Part shown: positions 59,940-64,000 of the stretch, in pieces | Position numbering within the stretch: position 1 is the stretch's first letter | Layout: each line of letters starts with the position of its first letter | From: Phyto melanocephala | Lineage: Eukaryota; Arthropoda; Insecta; Diptera; Rhinophoridae | Reading direction: 5' to 3' | Assembly (NCBI GenBank): GCA_941918925.1 | Contig: OW799235.1 | Location: forward strand, 101,945,947 to 102,009,946 | Length of the DNA stretch: 64,000 bases | The notes under the pieces: generated by a model | The model's input: only the letters and a program-made list of their open reading frames with translations | The model's database searches: none | What the model was told of the DNA's origin: nothing | Program-made: the position numbers and the translations under genes

Positions 59940-60323
59940 TTCGTTACAATCGGTAAATAACAAAAAAATAATATAAAACGCATACAATTACATTTCTTAG
60001 TTGCAAAATAAAAAGAAAATGTTAATTATACGCCACGTTAAATGTAGACGTAAATTGCTTGTGAGTGTTTTTCAAAAATTCTTATAAAGTGCAAGAATAT
60101 TTATTTATTTTAGAGTTAACAATTCAATTGCTAAATAATAAATTAAAGATTTTTGTGGTGAAAGAAAGAAAAACAAAAGTTTAAGCAAAAAAAATTTACC
60201 TACTAAAAGAATAAAAAAAAATTTTTAATTGAAGTAGAGAGAATTTTATAAAAAAAACTGCTAAAAATATTAAGTATAAACATAAAGTGGATTAGTTCTA
60301 AATCAGCTAAAAGTTTATTTAAG
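59906..60323 (+). other. Possible 5'-UTR exon downstream of the promoter
   Basis: From the predicted start an A-rich leader without long frames runs to AAG-GTAAAT at 60321-60329, a good splice donor. An earlier GTGAGTG at about 60061 is an alternative. No coding exon was found up to 64000, so a long first intron would be needed. This is inference. Confidence 0.35.
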
Positions 60324-62139
60324 GTAAATTTATTTATTTTGTTATAAAGTGCTATTGCGAATAAACTTGATAAAAAAAAACTTTTCCTTTGATAAAATTT
60401 GTTTTGATCATAATTTTACTTGTGAGGAATTCTTTCAATATATTGTGTGCAGATTCGAAAAGTATTTTAACATATTTTTTTATTTTTTATTTTTAAATTG
60501 TAATTTCTTTTATATGTATAATACAACAATGGTATTAACAAATTAAGGCAAATATTTTTAATTCATTAAAAAGCTAAAAGATTCACGGTTAGAGCAAACA
60601 AAAGAAACGTGATTTAAATAAGAACAACAAGTTAATTTTCCCAGCAAGCTGGATTCTACTGGTTCGCTAAGTTGTCGAAATGATTTATTGTATTTTGTAA
60701 CGTTGTTTTAAAGTTGATCGCTTATTACTTTGCAAATAAAGAGTCGAATGTATCATTCGATGTTTATGATCATCTCTATGATTACAAACTTACACACACT
60801 TCTAGTGATATATTCTTAAATAAGGCGTTTATTTAAATATTTATATATCGCAATTGATCAACAAGAGGGCATTATTAAAAAATTCAAAAATTTTCACTAG
60901 AGGCTAAAAACTGTTGTTCGTTCAATTTTAAGTGGTTTTAAAAATTCAAATACATCATGGTTAATAATTCAAAAATATAATTAACTTAACGGATTGCTTA
61001 ACAGAATCGAGTACGTCGTTCCAATGTTACGACTAGATGTATGGATCTGTCTCTTCAGAAATCTCAAATTTGACAAAGAAATTAAAAACAAACCTACCAT
61101 AGAATTTAAAACAACGATGATATTTGCAGTTAGATGACTATAACGGATTAAAAAAAAAATAGTGATTGTTTGAGAAAAACAAAGTCTTCCGATTTGTTGC
61201 ATAGTGTAATAGGTCACATCGTTAACAAATTCAGTAACAATACTGGCCTTAATATGAAATTGTTTTTGTAAACTTTAATTAAAATACGAATATTTATAAT
61301 AAGACATACAGATATATGCAACAGAAAATTGTCACAACAAAGGAAATTTTTAGTTGATGCTTTCTGATAAGTCGAAAAAGTATATATGTCAGGGATGTAA
61401 AAGTTGATATGATATATATTTGCAAAACATATGATAAAGGAAATGAAAACAAGCAATGAAAATAAATTTATTACATTTAGTATCAAAAAATATACGCTCA
61501 AGTTAACTGTTTAATATCAAAATGAAATTCTTATTTGGCACCCCTGCATAAATTAATGAAATCAAGGCGAATTTTGACATTATGCTTTTCTATCAGCTGT
61601 CGGTACAAGTCTTTCTTTTTCTTTTGTTTTAATAAAAGGTATTGCGCTTCCCAAAATACGTTAGACTTGACTCCGCTAGACAAGCAAAGGCCCAAATAAT
61701 ATCACCACTTTTTGATAATTTTTTTTTATGTGATTTTCTTTTTGTTAAATTGTAGTCATGACATGTAACAATATCTAGATATTGTAATTGGTTAAGATAA
61801 AAAAATTTATAATTAAACATTTATTTATAAGAGGAGAAATTAATGCAAATAAGTGGTTACGTCTACTTCGGTTGGTTTTATATACTTGGGTTGCCATACG
61901 ACCAAAACTTATTTAATTAATAGAGGAAGAATGAACAAAATGTTTGAATTGATAACATGAAATTATTCAATTAAAACGTCCAGTAATCGAACAGTCAAAC
62001 AATATTTTTTAATAACTTAAAAATAATTTATTATAAGATTATTAAGTTTCCAATATAGCCCGAAAAAAACAAAGTTCAAGTTCACCAGGTCACCATGGGG
62101 TTGAAGAATTTAATAACTTTTTCGTTTATATTTTTTTAG
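60324..62139. other. Non-coding stretch
   Basis: AT-rich with no supported gene or element. Frames 60349-60546, 60981-61217 and 61214-61501 are Phe/Ile/Asn-rich chance frames. Confidence 0.4.
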
Positions 62140-62345
62140 ATTACACAAAATACAAAATGGATTTTTTTACGCAAAGTATGGAAAATAATGCAATTTAAAT
62201 GAGCTGTCCTCCGTTTTCAGCTTGACAGTGATGGTATAGTTTTAGAAAATTTTCCGTAACATCTTTCAAAATTTGTTGCTAAAGCGCTCGAATATCTGCA
62301 AAAATTTTGGCCTTGAGTTAAAGCATTGACTAGGTCTTGATCATA
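62140..62345 (-). pseudogene. Degraded mariner/Tc1 transposase C-terminus
   Basis: On the minus strand, with stops and shifts: IFADIRAL, then LKDVTENFLKLYHHCQAENG, GQLI. This parallels the DI--E-----EN---R---C-----GGH end of mariner transposases. Short and heavily mutated. Confidence 0.45.
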
Positions 62346-63154
62346 TACACTGGCTCCTTAAAAAAAAAAAAATATTCTTGTTCATATTCCGTTAAACGAA
62401 AATACGAGTGAATTTACTTAATATATTTATATTCTTGCCTATTTAAGCAAGTTTTTCCAGGGTACCAAATTTAAGATACCAAATATGGTACTGATTCTGA
62501 TTCCGATTTTTAGTTATAGTTTTTTTTACACAAATAGGTTCGATTTAAGTTCACTTTTTTTAAATATGCTGGTTAACATGGTAGTTCGCTGCACGCAAAC
62601 AGTCAAGTGGAGTCTGTATGACTCCGTTTTAAATATGCTACTCAATAAGTTTTTTCTATATATATAATTGTCGTGATTTAAGTCATTAACTTTACTTGAC
62701 TTGTTATTTGTGTTGTTTTTAGGGTGGTCGAACTGTTTTTATTCGACCGGTTTTAACCGGTTTTTTAGCTTTGTCAATGGCGAATATTTTAAAATTACCA
62801 TTTTTTTAATAACAAATAAACCGTTTGTTTTGTTACAAATAAACCGGTTATTGTTATGTGCTGATCAATACTATTAAATATATGCACACGCCAAAATGCT
62901 ATACAAAATTCATTCAAAAATAACATATTTTTGTTTTATTTATACGAGTGTCATAAGTGATTTGAAAGGCTAAAAGGGTTATTTGGTGTTTTATGCTCTA
63001 TAAGTCCAACATGTGTGCTAAGTGAAAGGACATTTTTAATATCAAGTTTCATAAAAACAAAAGAAAGAGAAACATATTTTAAAACATTTAAAGTGCATTT
63101 GGTTTCTAAAAGATTATTTTAAAAGAAGCAATTAAGAAGACAAAACTTTTAATT
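62346..63154. other. Non-coding stretch
   Basis: A cluster of AACCGG motifs lies at 62740-62860 after GGGTGGTCGAACTG, possibly one end of an element; no partner end was found. Frame 62485-62667 is not recognised. Confidence 0.4.
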
Positions 63155-63359
63155 ACACTGCTCAGCAGAAAAATCCTCTATTAAATAAAACTATGTGGAC
63201 TATATGGATTTTGAAAAAATTTGCCACGCCCATAAAAAAAATCCCGATCTGATGGAAATAAAACCGACAATGGATTTGAGTTCAGTACATCAAAATTTAT
63301 ATAGTCCACATAGTTTTTATTAACGGAAAGACAAAAAATGATTTTTTGTCGAGCAGTGT
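63155..63359. mobile_element. MITE with ACACTGCTC ends, 205 bp
   Basis: Starts ACACTGCTC and ends GAGCAGTGT. Further in, AAAACTATGTGGACTATAT is mirrored by ATATAGTCCACATAGTTTTT. No coding content. Target duplication uncertain (TA-rich flanks). Confidence 0.75.
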
Positions 63360-63435
63360 TATTTTTATTTTAATTGAATAATGTAGTCTTACATAGGTAT
63401 GTTAAGTTGTTAACTACATATACGTTTATATATTA

Positions 63436-63676
63436 GCGGAAATCACTCTTTGTTGCAAACATGATGCAAATGTTGCAGATCTTGCAAGTATTTTATATAT
63501 TCTATTGCAAACTTTGCTTTTGAAAATTTCTAACTGTTTTTAGTGCTTGTGTGGGAAATGTAATTTTAGTGTATATTGTTTTTGTGTTGTTGCAAACTTA
63601 GGAATATATATACTAAATAGACTTGCAAGATCTGCAACATTTGCATGATCTGTTTTCAACGAAGGGTGATTTCCCC
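63436..63676. mobile_element. MITE with long terminal inverted repeats, 241 bp
   Basis: Left GGAAATCACTCTTTGTTG and ATGCAAATGTTGCAGATCTT; the complement of the right reads GGAAATCACCCTTCGTTG and the same ATGCAAATGTTGCAGATCTT, so the arms run about 65 bp. TATTA flanks both sides (63431-63435 and 63677-63681). Confidence 0.8.
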
Positions 63677-63681
63677 TATTA

Positions 63682-64000
63682 TTTTATTAATACAAGTGCA
63701 TATGTTTATATGCATATCTATGTATAAATGTATAAATATGTTCCTATAATATTTTAAAGTAAAAATTCTTAAAACATTTCTGTCGTAACTGCAGTATATT
63801 TTCTTCGTTCTTCACCTTTGTGAATTGTTTTGATTGTTCTTAAATAAACTTTTTATTTCCATAAATAATTTGATTTTTGTGTTATGGTTTATTAGTCGAA
63901 TAATCGATCTCTCTAATTGGCACAGACCAAAAAATATCGATTTATTTTTTTTACTAAAATTATTTTACTCTACAAATAACGGCTAATTAAAATTTTGCGC
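63682..64000. other. Non-coding end of the window
   Basis: AT-rich with short TATG-type repeats near 63700-63740; nothing else seen. Confidence 0.45.

Noticed and set aside
62722..62860. AACCGG cluster considered as hAT subterminal repeats
   Set aside because: Only one possible end is visible, with no partner terminus or target duplication.

Overview
This window reads as AT-rich nuclear DNA of a higher fly, probably a calyptrate. That is an inference from its repeats: Penelope-like, Transib, hAT, mariner, Helitron/DINE-1-like, RTE and Ty3/Gypsy elements lie in long low-complexity AT DNA, with Inr+DPE core promoter motifs of the arthropod type. I find no bacterial-style operon, rRNA gene, functional tRNA gene or CRISPR array. 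I also find no complete host protein-coding gene. Almost all the coding potential belongs to decayed mobile elements, and most short open frames are chance frames in AT-rich DNA.

Layout. 0.2-2.0 kb: a Penelope-like retroelement on the minus strand with inverted terminal repeats, its GIY-YIG domain split by a tRNA-derived SINE. 6.3-7.0 kb: a TTAA-flanked inverted-repeat element. 9.6-11.2 kb: an internally deleted Transib element (RAG1-like transposase) with both terminal repeats. 12.6-14.3 kb: two inverted-repeat elements. 16.9-17.7 kb: the 3' part of a Helitron/DINE-1-like element with tandem repeats and a terminal hairpin. 18.3-21.4 kb: a LINE fragment and two copies of a dispersed fly repeat. 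22.1 kb: a second SINE copy. 23.3 and 27.0 kb: two copies of a small hAT-type MITE. 28.2-28.9 kb: a spliced fragment of an uncharacterised, probably mobile-element-borne protein. 29.9-30.6 kb: a 5'-truncated RTE-type LINE with a 10-bp target duplication. 33.7-35.9 kb: another LINE fragment and a dispersed repeat broken by a mariner relic.

37.6-42.6 kb: a young Ty3/Gypsy element with matching LTRs, lacking most of gag and carrying one in-frame stop in RNase H. 43.9-47.4 kb: two full-length non-autonomous hAT elements, each with a perfect 8-bp target duplication. 48.2-52.9 kb: two copies of a small inverted-repeat element; one lies in a dispersed repeat and itself holds a third element. 53.3 kb: a foldback. 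54.6-57.5 kb: a Helitron/DINE-1-like element that received a hAT insertion, which in turn carries a mariner tail. 59.9 kb: a near-ideal Inr+DPE core promoter on the plus strand, the best candidate for a host gene start, followed by a 5'-UTR-like stretch. 62-64 kb: a mariner relic and two MITEs.

The value of the window lies in its transposon stratigraphy. Target duplications and nesting give a relative order of insertions at several places.
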